Part shown: piece by piece, positions 1 through 6,855 of the stretch
Position numbering within the stretch: position 1 is the first letter of the stretch
Layout: each line of letters begins with the position of its first letter
Source: Nocardia vulneris
GTDB taxonomy: Bacteria; Actinomycetota; Actinomycetes; Mycobacteriales; Mycobacteriaceae
Assembly (NCBI RefSeq): GCF_001613425.1
Contig: NZ_BDCI01000018.1
Coordinates: 62,001 to 126,000 of the forward strand
DNA length: 64,000 bases
Direction of reading: 5' to 3'
The notes under the pieces: generated by a model
Database searches by the model: none
The model's input: the letters and a program-made list of their open reading frames with translations, nothing else
What the model was told of the DNA's origin: nothing
Made by a program: the position numbers and the translations under genes

Positions 1-735
1 CCGCTCCCCCTCATCGGGAGCGGTTTCCTTCTCCTTGGTGACCAGGAACTCCTCCGGCACCTCGACATGCACGCGCTTGCCGATGTAGCTACCCCAGACG
101 ATGCCCGCCGCGACGAAACCCGGTATACCGCAGACGAATCCCATCAGGATCAGCCAGCCGAGGCTCACTCCGAGCAGGCCGCCCAGCGCCACCGGCCCCG
201 GGTGCGGCGGCAGGAACGCGTGCGTCATCGACAGACCCGCCAGCATCGGCATTGCGTACAGCACCAGCGAGCGCCCGCCGCGTTTGGCCGCCACATAGAT
301 CAGCGGCGCCAGCACGAAGATGCCGATATCGAAGAAGACCGGGATACCGAAGATGAGCCCGAGCAGGCCCATCGCGAACGGGGCGCCCTTCTCGCCGAAC
401 AGGTTCAGCAGCTTGCCGGTGAGCACGTCGGCGCCGCCGGAGCGTTCCAGGATCGCGCCGAGCACCGTGCCGAGCCCGATGATGACGGCGATATGCCCGA
501 GGATGCCGCCGAATCCGGTCTCCAGCAGGGAATCACCGGCTTTGATCGCCGTGCCGACGATCTTCGACACCGGCAGGCCGGCGGCCAGCGCCAACCCGAG
601 CCCGGTGAGCAGCAGCGCGATGAACGGCTCCAGCTTGACCTTGATGATGGCGAACAGCAGCACTGCGATCGCGAGCCCGCAGAGCACGAGCAGCCCCGGG
701 GTACTGGTGCGCAGCCAATCTACGGTGGCGCCCAT
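1..735 (-). CDS. GntP-family gluconate/sugar-acid:H+ symporter (N-terminal part, cut by window edge)
   Basis: The protein is an inner-membrane permease of the gluconate:H+ symporter family. The 245 visible residues start MGATVDWLRTSTPGLL and contain several hydrophobic segments, among them one ending GLIFGIPVFFDIGIF, followed by the GntP-like stretch THAFLPPHPGPVA. A short hydrophilic loop lies at the window edge. Family members are about 450 residues, so roughly the C-terminal half lies outside the window. The ATG at 733-735 is 11 bp from the stop of the aldolase gene, so this is the last visible gene of the minus-strand operon. GntP proteins carry gluconate and related aldonates. Together with the deacylase, dehydratase and aldolase upstream, I infer a sugar-acid substrate such as glucosaminate or N-acetylglucosaminate. 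The exact substrate is not shown by the sequence. Confidence 0.85.
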   Translation of the reverse strand, partial: MGATVDWLRTSTPGLLVLCGLAIAVLLFAIIKVKLEPFIALLLTGLGLALAAGLPVSKIVGTAIKAGDSLLETGFGGILGHIAVIIGLGTVLGAILERSGGADVLTGKLLNLFGEKGAPFAMGLLGLIFGIPVFFDIGIFVLAPLIYVAAKRGGRSLVLYAMPMLAGLSMTHAFLPPHPGPVALGGLLGVSLGWLILMGFVCGIPGFVAAGIVWGSYIGKRVHVEVPEEFLVTKEKETAPDEGER

Positions 736-746
736 GGGTAGACCTC

Positions 747-1376
747 TCAATTCATGGATCGAACGAACGACGCCGCGCGGTCGGCGATTTCGGTCCACCG
801 GCCCGCCGCGACATCGGAAGGGGCAACGACGTCGGTGCCTGCCGTGACGGCGACTGCGCCCGCGGCCAGGAATTCGGCGGCGTTGCCCGCGTTGACGCCA
901 CCCGACGGGATGAGCGCAACATCTGGAAACGGACCACGCAGGTCCTTCAGGTAGCCGGGCCCGAGAGCCCGCGCGGGGAAGATCTTCACCGCGGCCGCGC
1001 CGAGATCGAGCGCGGTGAGCACCTCGCTCGGCGTGAAAGCGCCCATCACGACCGGAATGTCGTGCTGCGCGGCCACCTCGGCGACCTCGATGCGCAGACC
1101 CGGCGTGACCAGGAACTGCGCACCACTGTCGATCGCGGCCTTGGCCTGTTCCCCGGTGAGCACGGTCCCGATACCGAGTACCGCGTGCGCGGCGGACCGA
1201 GCGGCCGCGAGATAGCCCAGCACACCCGGCGTGGTGAACGTGAGTTCCAGCGCCCGGATGCCGGACGACGCCAGCGCTTCGGCCAGCGCCACCGGATCGG
1301 GAATCTCCGGCGCGCGAACCACACTCAGTACCCGGTCGGCCCGGATGGCCGCCATGGCGGTAGTGCTCGAGGTCAT
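747..1376 (-). CDS. eda: 2-keto-3-deoxy-6-phosphogluconate (KDPG) aldolase
   Basis: This class I aldolase cleaves KDPG to pyruvate and glyceraldehyde 3-phosphate in the cytoplasm. At 209 aa it has the usual length. The family landmarks are all present: LELTFTTP near residue 43, GIGTVLT near 68, LVTPG near 88, the Schiff-base lysine in VKIFPA near 134, and the phosphate-binding PSGGV near 157. The start codon overlaps the D-aminoacylase stop (TGATG), which indicates translational coupling. With the kinase at 4444 it makes the lower Entner-Doudoroff half of the cluster. KHG or KDPGal aldolase activity is possible because the family is promiscuous. Confidence 0.9.
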   Translation of the reverse strand: MTSSTTAMAAIRADRVLSVVRAPEIPDPVALAEALASSGIRALELTFTTPGVLGYLAAARSAAHAVLGIGTVLTGEQAKAAIDSGAQFLVTPGLRIEVAEVAAQHDIPVVMGAFTPSEVLTALDLGAAAVKIFPARALGPGYLKDLRGPFPDVALIPSGGVNAGNAAEFLAAGAVAVTAGTDVVAPSDVAAGRWTEIADRAASFVRSMN

Positions 1377-2989
1377 CAGACTGTCTCCTTTCGCGCGGCG
1401 TCCATGCGCAGCGCCCGCCCGGCGAGCGTGCCGGTGGGTGCGCCGTCGTCGATGGCGAAGCGCCCGTTGACGAGCACGTGCGTGATGCCGCGCGCCTGCT
1501 GTTTGGGTTCGTCGAAGGTGGCCGTATCGATCACCGAGGCCGGATCGAACACGACGAGATCCGCGGCGTACCCGGTGGATACGAGACCGCGGTCGCGCAG
1601 CCGCAGGCGTTGCGCGGGCCGGCCGGTCAGGTGGTGCACGCAGTCCTCCAGCTCCAGCACGCCGAGTTCGCGCACATACCGGCCGAGGTAACGCGGGAAG
1701 GTGCCCCAGGCACGCGGGTGCGGCCGGGCGGGCGCGAGCAGCGCGTCACTGCCGCCCATGTGCCCGGGATGCACCATGATCGCGCGCACGTTCTCCTCGT
1801 GCCCGACATGCTGCAGAATGCCGGTCGCGAGCTGATCGCGTTGCAGCAGTTCGAAGAACATCTCGACCGGGGCCACCGCGCGTTCGGCGGCGATCTCGTC
1901 GATCCGTTTGCCGACGTACTCGTCGAGGTCCGCGTTGCCGACCCCGCTGATCTGGATGGTCTCCCATTCGACGGTCACGCCGTGACAGCCGTCGGACCCG
2001 TGCACGTCGACATCCTGGGCGATGCGCGCCCGGGTCGCCGGATCCTCGAGCCGGGCCAGCGCCGCGTCCGGACCGCCGGACATCGCCCAGCTCGGCAGCA
2101 GCGCCGACAGCGTTGTCGCGCCGGGCAGATAGGGGTAGGTGTCCAAGGTGATGTCGCAGCCTTCGGCCCTGGCTTCGTCGATCAGCGCCAGGAACTCCGG
2201 TGCGCGCCCGCGGTTCACGTGGAAGTTCATCGTGGCGTGCGTGAGGTGCAACGCGCAGCCGGTGCGCCGGGCGAGGCCGATCATCTCCGCGTACGCCTCG
2301 AGCGCGCCCGCACCGTAGGAGCGGGTGTGCGGTGCGTAGAAGCCGCCGAACTCCGCGACCACCTCACACAGAGCGGCCAATTCGCCGGTGTCGGCATACA
2401 TTCCGGGTGTGTAGGTGAGCCCGCTCGACATGCCGACCGCGCCGTCCCGCAATCCTTGCGCGAGCAGCTCCTGCATGCGGCGGATCTCGTCCGCGGTCGC
2501 GCGACGTTGCTCCGCGCCGACCACCAGCAGTCGCAGCGTGCCCTGCGGCACGAGATAGGCGGCGTTGGGCGTGATTCCGCGATCGAGGCGGTCCAGGTAC
2601 TCGGCCACGGTGCGCCAGGAGAAGTCGAGATCCGCGGGATTGCCGTTCCACCCGGCGATCTGGCGGCGCACCACATCGAGGGTGACGTCGTCGATCGGGG
2701 CGTAGGACAGCCCGTCCTGACCGATCACCTCGGTGGTCACACCCTGGCTGATCTTGGCGAAATGCCCTGGCTCGGTGAGCAGATGCAGATCCGAGTGCGC
2801 GTGCATGTCGATGAAGCCGGGACACAGCACGGCACCCGGTCCGGTCTCGACGACCCGGCCGGCCTCGGCGAACGAGCCGGGGGCGGTGATCTGGGTGATG
2901 CGACCGTCGGCGACGCGCACGTCGCCGCGGAAGCGCGGCAGGCCGGTGCCGTCGATGATGTCGATCTCGCGAAAAAGTATGTCCGTCAT
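1376..2989 (-). CDS. D-aminoacylase / N-acyl-D-amino-acid deacylase (amidohydrolase superfamily)
   Basis: This is a metal-dependent deacylase of 537 aa. The HxH metal pair is visible in DMHAHSD, later His residues in APHTRSYG and LTHATMNFHV, and the catalytic Asp in MGGSDALL. The cysteine of the well-studied D-aminoacylase motif GNCG is replaced here (GQDG), so it belongs to another subgroup. I chose the ATG at 2987-2989 because the product then begins MTDILFREIDIIDGTG, the usual start of these enzymes; the longer frame adds 20 unrelated residues. It lies 13 bp after the PLP enzyme and overlaps eda. C2 of D-glucosaminate has D-amino-acid configuration, so removal of acetyl from N-acetyl-D-glucosaminate is a reasonable inferred role. 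Ordinary N-acyl-D-amino acids are the alternative. Confidence 0.82.
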   Translation of the reverse strand: MTDILFREIDIIDGTGLPRFRGDVRVADGRITQITAPGSFAEAGRVVETGPGAVLCPGFIDMHAHSDLHLLTEPGHFAKISQGVTTEVIGQDGLSYAPIDDVTLDVVRRQIAGWNGNPADLDFSWRTVAEYLDRLDRGITPNAAYLVPQGTLRLLVVGAEQRRATADEIRRMQELLAQGLRDGAVGMSSGLTYTPGMYADTGELAALCEVVAEFGGFYAPHTRSYGAGALEAYAEMIGLARRTGCALHLTHATMNFHVNRGRAPEFLALIDEARAEGCDITLDTYPYLPGATTLSALLPSWAMSGGPDAALARLEDPATRARIAQDVDVHGSDGCHGVTVEWETIQISGVGNADLDEYVGKRIDEIAAERAVAPVEMFFELLQRDQLATGILQHVGHEENVRAIMVHPGHMGGSDALLAPARPHPRAWGTFPRYLGRYVRELGVLELEDCVHHLTGRPAQRLRLRDRGLVSTGYAADLVVFDPASVIDTATFDEPKQQARGITHVLVNGRFAIDDGAPTGTLAGRALRMDAARKETV

Positions 2990-3002
2990 GGCGTCCGGCT
3001 CG

Positions 3003-4328
3003 TCAGAAGAAGGTGTGCAGGAAGTCGACCACGCGCGGCGCCGCGGCATCCGCGTCGTCGATCACCGGGACGAGCCGCCACTTGTCGAACGCGGTGCACG
3101 GGTGCGAGAGCCCGAACCGCACGACGGTGCCGATCGGCAGGTCCGCGCCCTCGGGCAGGCGCAGGAACAGGTGCTGGTCGTTGAGCGCCGACGTCCGTGC
3201 CGCCGGGTCGATCGGCGTATCTTCCGGTCCCGCAACGCGTTGCGGGACCGGAAGACCCTCATCGAAGGGCAGATCACGTTTGCCCGCGTCCAGCAAAGCC
3301 AGTCCCGACTCCGGACGGGAGATGGTGCGCGCCCAGCCGTGCATGGCCGAGCGCAGCGGCTTGTCGCTACGCTCCGCCGCCAGCGGCGAGATGCCCGCAT
3401 AGAAGCCGTCGTCGTGGATCAGGTACGCGCCGGAGCGCAGCACGACGGTGGTCGGCACACCCTGTGCGCCTTGCTCGTCGGCCGATCCGGCCAGTCGCTC
3501 CACCACCAGGTCGGGGTAGGCGCTGCCGCCCGCGGTGATGATCGCCTCGCCCGGATAGCCTCCGGCGGCGGCGATTTCGCGGTGCAGTCGGGCCAGCTCG
3601 TCCAGGTAGTGCCGCACGGTGTGCACGGCTTCGGGAGTGCGATCGTGCGCGAGCGCGCCTTCGTAGCCGCCGACCCCGCCCAGCGTCAGCCGCCGCGCGT
3701 CGGCGATGGCGGCCGCGATGGCGTGCGACTGCTCGACCGTGCGCGCACCCGTACGGCCGTGCGGCCCACCGAGTTCGACCAGCACTCGAACTCGTGCGGT
3801 GCCGGGCGCGGTACTCAGGTGCCGGTCCATCAGGGCGACCGTCTCGACGCTGTCCGCCCAGCAGACGAACTCGAACGCCGGATCGTTCGCCAATTCCTCG
3901 GCCACCCAGTGCAATCCGACCGGATCGACGAGTGCGTTGGCCAGCAGGATCCGGCGCACGCCGAAGGAACGGGCGACCTGGACCTGCCAGATGGTCGCCA
4001 GGGTGATGCCCCAGCAGCCCGCGGCGAGCTGTTGCGCCCACAGCTGCGGCGCCATCGTCGTCTTGCCGTGCGGCGCGAGTTGCACGCCCGCCGCGCTCAC
4101 CCAGTCGGCCATCAGGGCGAGGTTCGACTCGACAGCCGACCGATCGATGGTCAGCACCGGGGTTTCGAGTTGCGCGAGCGTCGGTGCGGTGGCGAGGAAT
4201 TCGCGCACGGTGCGCCCCCAGGCGGCGGGCGGCAGCCCTTTGTGCTCGGGACCGAGCCTCCGGTCTTCGAGTGCTGCTACGACGTCGTCGTCGATCACCA
4301 CGGCGTTCCTTCCCGCGAATTCCCGCAT
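3003..4328 (-). CDS. D-serine dehydratase/D-threonine aldolase-like PLP enzyme; candidate D-glucosaminate dehydratase
   Basis: This is a fold-type III (alanine-racemase-like) PLP enzyme of 441 aa. The Schiff-base lysine is K89 in LAPHGKTTMAP. The C-terminal H409-P-C411 in SHPCTAFDKW matches the HxC zinc pair known in eukaryotic-type D-serine dehydratase. The ATG at 4326-4328 gives MREFAGRNAVV; the open frame reaches further upstream but only through the divergent promoter region. The enzymes of this family act on beta-hydroxy-D-amino acids. D-glucosaminate is such a compound, and its dehydration and deamination would give 2-keto-3-deoxygluconate for the divergent kinase. RidA in the same cluster fits an enamine-releasing dehydratase. 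A true D-serine or D-threonine role remains possible. A 36-bp palindrome is embedded in the gene. Confidence 0.8.
   Translation of the reverse strand: MREFAGRNAVVIDDDVVAALEDRRLGPEHKGLPPAAWGRTVREFLATAPTLAQLETPVLTIDRSAVESNLALMADWVSAAGVQLAPHGKTTMAPQLWAQQLAAGCWGITLATIWQVQVARSFGVRRILLANALVDPVGLHWVAEELANDPAFEFVCWADSVETVALMDRHLSTAPGTARVRVLVELGGPHGRTGARTVEQSHAIAAAIADARRLTLGGVGGYEGALAHDRTPEAVHTVRHYLDELARLHREIAAAGGYPGEAIITAGGSAYPDLVVERLAGSADEQGAQGVPTTVVLRSGAYLIHDDGFYAGISPLAAERSDKPLRSAMHGWARTISRPESGLALLDAGKRDLPFDEGLPVPQRVAGPEDTPIDPAARTSALNDQHLFLRLPEGADLPIGTVVRFGLSHPCTAFDKWRLVPVIDDADAAAPRVVDFLHTFF
3220..3255. repeat. 36-bp perfect palindrome inside a coding region
   Basis: Bases 3220-3255 read the same on both strands without any loop. 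The half-site runs TCTTCCGGTCCCGCAACG. Both strands therefore encode the same peptide, LPVPQRVAGPED, in one frame. In the PLP enzyme it falls in the stretch between DEGLPV and DTPIDPAARTS, probably a surface loop. The length is far beyond chance for coding DNA. It may be an inserted palindromic element tolerated in frame, or a cruciform or protein-binding site. I saw only one copy in the window. Confidence 0.85.
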
Positions 4329-4349
4329 CAATCTACATAGCTTCTCGCT

Positions 4350-4366
4350 ATTGCATATTCTGCAAT
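4350..4366. promoter_or_regulatory. Inverted repeat ATTGCA-N5-TGCAAT, candidate IclR operator
   Basis: A perfect 6-5-6 palindrome lies in the divergent intergenic region between the PLP enzyme (start 4328) and the sugar kinase (start 4444). It abuts the -35 element of the kinase promoter. The cluster encodes an IclR-type regulator, and such regulators bind short palindromes of this size, so it is the natural operator for both directions. Binding is inferred. Confidence 0.55.
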
Positions 4367-4371
4367 GCTTG

Positions 4372-4400
4372 TTGCGCATCGTGTTTCGTGTGGTTATTCT
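4372..4400 (+). promoter_or_regulatory. Promoter of the KDG-kinase/IclR/RidA operon
   Basis: The -35-like TTGCGC (4372-4377) and the -10-like TATTCT (4395-4400) are 17 bp apart, the optimal sigma-70-type spacing. Transcription would start near 4407, leaving a short leader with the AGGAG ribosome site at 4433-4437 before the GTG start. Confidence 0.5.
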
Positions 4401-4443
4401 GCACGGGATGGCCTCTGGCCGCAAGCACAGGAAGGAGATCGGT

Positions 4444-5487
4444 GTGACGTGGCCTACGTCGACCCGCCCACGAGCGGTGACCGTCGGCGAGGGACTCGCT
4501 GTGCTCGTGGCACAGCCGGGTCCGCTGGAAGAGTCGGACACCTTCGAGCGGACCGCGGGCGGCGCCGAAGCGAACGTGGCCACCGTGCTGCCGCAACTGG
4601 GGGTCGACACCGCCTGGCTGTCGCGGATCGGCAGCGACGGCTTCGGCCGCTACCTGATCGCCCATCTCGCGGCGCGCGGCGTCGACGTGTCGGCGGTCGT
4701 CACCGATCCGACCCGGCCGACCGCGGTGTACGTCAAGGAGCGCGGCAGTGGTTCCGGTAGGGCGACCGACCTCGCCGAGCGTGCCAGCCGCATGCTGTAC
4801 TACCGCACCGGCTCCGCGGCCAGCGCGATGTCGCCCGCCGACCTCGACGCGACCGCCGCCGCCCGCCTGCTCGCCGACTGCGGTCTGGTGCATTTCACCG
4901 GGATCACCACGGCGCTGTCCGAGTCGACGACCGGGCTCACCGAGGCTTTGCTCGCCCTCCCCCGCAACGGCCGGCTGGTGAGTTTCGACCTCAACTTCCG
5001 TCCCGCACTGTGGGCGCAGCGCCTCGATCAGGCCGCGGCGGTGCTCGCGCGGCACGTCCGCGGCAGCGACGTGGTGTTCCTGGGCGCCGACGAGGCCGCC
5101 GCCGTCTTCGGCACCGGCGATCCCGACGCACTGCGCGTCCTGTTCCCAGAGCCCGCCCAGCTCATCGTCAAGAACGACGAGCACACCGTCACCGGATTCG
5201 CGGGGGCCGAGCGTGTCGAGGTGCCCGCGCTCGAACTCGAGGTCACCGAGCGGATCGGCGCGGGCGACGCGTTCGCGGGCGGCTACCTCGCGGCCCTGCT
5301 GCACGGCAGGCCGCTGGACCAGCGGCTGCGCTTCGGGCACCTGTGCGCCGCCGCCGCACTCACCGGCACCGGCGACGGCGCCGAGCTGCCCCACCCCTCG
5401 GTCCTGGAACGCCTCGCCGCCCTGGACGAAAAAGGTTGGGCCGAACTGCATTACAACGAGACCGTCATCGAGAATGTGGTCCTGTGA
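4444..5487 (+). CDS. kdgK: 2-keto-3-deoxygluconate kinase (PfkB/ribokinase family)
   Basis: This is a cytoplasmic sugar kinase of 347 aa that would phosphorylate KDG to KDPG, the substrate of the aldolase across the divergent promoter. It shows the PfkB substrate-side motif GGAEANVA (about residues 39-46), the KDG-kinase-like DLNFRPALW and the ATP/catalytic signature GAGDAFAGG. I chose GTG at 4444 because AGGAG sits 6 nt upstream and the product then enters the conserved core directly (AVTVGEGLAVL). The stop is 28 bp before the IclR gene. A different ketose or adenosine-type PfkB substrate cannot be excluded from sequence, but the neighbours strongly favour KDG. Confidence 0.85.
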   Translation: MTWPTSTRPRAVTVGEGLAVLVAQPGPLEESDTFERTAGGAEANVATVLPQLGVDTAWLSRIGSDGFGRYLIAHLAARGVDVSAVVTDPTRPTAVYVKERGSGSGRATDLAERASRMLYYRTGSAASAMSPADLDATAAARLLADCGLVHFTGITTALSESTTGLTEALLALPRNGRLVSFDLNFRPALWAQRLDQAAAVLARHVRGSDVVFLGADEAAAVFGTGDPDALRVLFPEPAQLIVKNDEHTVTGFAGAERVEVPALELEVTERIGAGDAFAGGYLAALLHGRPLDQRLRFGHLCAAAALTGTGDGAELPHPSVLERLAALDEKGWAELHYNETVIENVVL

Positions 5488-5515
5488 ACCACCCTAGAGT
5501 CTGTGAGACGCCGTC

Positions 5516-6286
5516 ATGAGTCAGAGTTTGTCGCGTGCCTTGACCATTCTGGTTGCGCTCGGCGAGGATTCGCGGTCGCTGGACCAGCTGGCCACCCAGC
5601 TCGGCGTGCACAAGTCGACCGTGCTGCGGTTACTCCAGACGATGGAGGCGCAACGCTTCGTCACCCACGACAGCCAGCACCGCTACGTGCTGGGGTCGCG
5701 GCTGTTCGAACTCGCCAACCGCACCTTGGAACAGCGCGACGTGCGCACCCTGGCGCGGCCGCACCTGAGCGCGTTGAACGCCGACACCCGACAGACCATC
5801 CACCTCGCCACCTACGAATCCGGTGAGGTCGTCTACATCGACAAGCTCGACGCCACCCAGAGCGTGCGGATGTACTCCCGGGTCGGCAGGCCCGCGCCGC
5901 TGCACTGCACCGCCGTCGGCAAGGTGCTCATCTCGTCGCTGCCCCGCGCCGAATGGCGGGTGATCGCCGAGAAACTCGACTATCACCCGTTCACCGAACG
6001 CACCATCCGCACCCCCGAGCGCTACCTGATCGAACTGGAAAAGGTTGCCGCCCTGGGCTATGCGGAAGACCACGAAGAACACGAGAGCTTCGTCAACTGC
6101 ATCGGCGTGCCCGTGCGCAACGGTACCGGGGCGGTCGTCGCCGCGGTCTCGATGTCGGTGCCGGACATGCTCCTCGACCACGACCAGGTACTGGCCGAAC
6201 TGCCGCGTGTGCGCGCGGCCGCCGACGCCATCTCCGCCGAACTCGGCTGGGCACCCAGCCGCACCCCCACCGCAACGAAAGGCTGA
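5516..6286 (+). CDS. IclR-family transcriptional regulator
   Basis: The 256-aa protein has an N-terminal winged HTH (residues about 1-60, with LATQLGVHKSTVLRLLQTM as the recognition part) and an IclR effector domain (residues about 75-245, with the stretch LHCTAVGKVLISSLP). IclR proteins typically control catabolism of aromatic or sugar acids; KdgR-type members sense KDG. It is likely the local regulator of the glucosaminate/KDG cluster, acting at the palindrome at 4350-4366. It is cotranscribed with the kinase and ridA. The ATG at 5516 has only a weak ribosome site. Confidence 0.88.
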   Translation: MSQSLSRALTILVALGEDSRSLDQLATQLGVHKSTVLRLLQTMEAQRFVTHDSQHRYVLGSRLFELANRTLEQRDVRTLARPHLSALNADTRQTIHLATYESGEVVYIDKLDATQSVRMYSRVGRPAPLHCTAVGKVLISSLPRAEWRVIAEKLDYHPFTERTIRTPERYLIELEKVAALGYAEDHEEHESFVNCIGVPVRNGTGAVVAAVSMSVPDMLLDHDQVLAELPRVRAAADAISAELGWAPSRTPTATKG

Positions 6287-6293
6287 CCGTTCC

Positions 6294-6701
6294 ATGAGTG
6301 ACAAGATCGCCGTCCGCACCACCGATGCGCCCGCACCCGCACACACCTTCTCCCAGGGCGTGCGCAAGGGGCCGTTCGTGCAGGTCTCTGGACAGGGTCC
6401 GGTGGACCCGGCCAGCAACGAATATCTGTTCCCCGGCGACGTTGCGGCACAGACGATCCGGACGCTGCAGAACGTGAAAGCGATCATCGACGCGAGCGGT
6501 GCGACGTTCGATGACGTGGTCATGTTGCGCGTCTACCTGACCACCCGCGACGACTTCGCCGCGATGAACGAGGCCTACGGCGAATTCGTCACCGCCAACA
6601 CCACCGGCGACGTCCTCCCCAGCCGCACCACCGTCTTCACCGGTCTCCCCCGCGCCGAAATGCTGGTCGAGATCGACGCCATCGCCATCGTCACCGAATA
6701 G
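6294..6701 (+). CDS. ridA: RidA/YjgF/UK114 enamine/imine deaminase
   Basis: This 135-aa protein of the RidA family hydrolyses reactive enamine/imine intermediates released by PLP-dependent dehydratases, forming ammonia and a 2-keto acid. The family core is visible: the FSQGVRKGPFVQVSGQGP stretch, the NVKAIIDASGATFDDVV helix and the substrate-binding arginine in PSRTTV. The ATG at 6294 lies 7 bp after the IclR stop, with AAAGG upstream. Its placement with a PLP dehydratase suggests a dedicated helper that converts the dehydratase enamine into 2-keto-3-deoxygluconate. Confidence 0.88.
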   Translation: MSDKIAVRTTDAPAPAHTFSQGVRKGPFVQVSGQGPVDPASNEYLFPGDVAAQTIRTLQNVKAIIDASGATFDDVVMLRVYLTTRDDFAAMNEAYGEFVTANTTGDVLPSRTTVFTGLPRAEMLVEIDAIAIVTE

Positions 6702-6709
6702 GTCCGTCG

Positions 6710-6747
6710 GTCCGGCTCGACCAGCTCCCTCGCCGGTCGAGCCGGAC
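6710..6747 (+). terminator. Hairpin terminator after ridA
   Basis: A 13-bp perfect stem (GTCCGGCTCGACC paired with its complement) with a 12-nt loop begins 8 bp after the ridA stop. No U-tract follows, as is common in actinobacteria. Confidence 0.65.
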
Positions 6748-6811
6748 CCGGCCCACGGCCCGTGGAGCTGTGGAACACGCTCGGCCCCGGATATTCTCGG
6801 TCGCCGACCCG

Positions 6812-6848
6812 ACCGGTCCGACCCGCTCGTGCGGCGGGTCGGGCCGGT
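6812..6848 (-). terminator. Hairpin terminator after the ABC ATPase gene
   Basis: Arms of 15 bp with a single G-U pair (ACCGGTCCGACCCGC and its partner) and a 7-nt loop lie 7 bp past the stop of the minus-strand ATPase gene. It also shields the two convergent operons from each other. Confidence 0.65.
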
Positions 6849-6855
6849 CCGGCCC

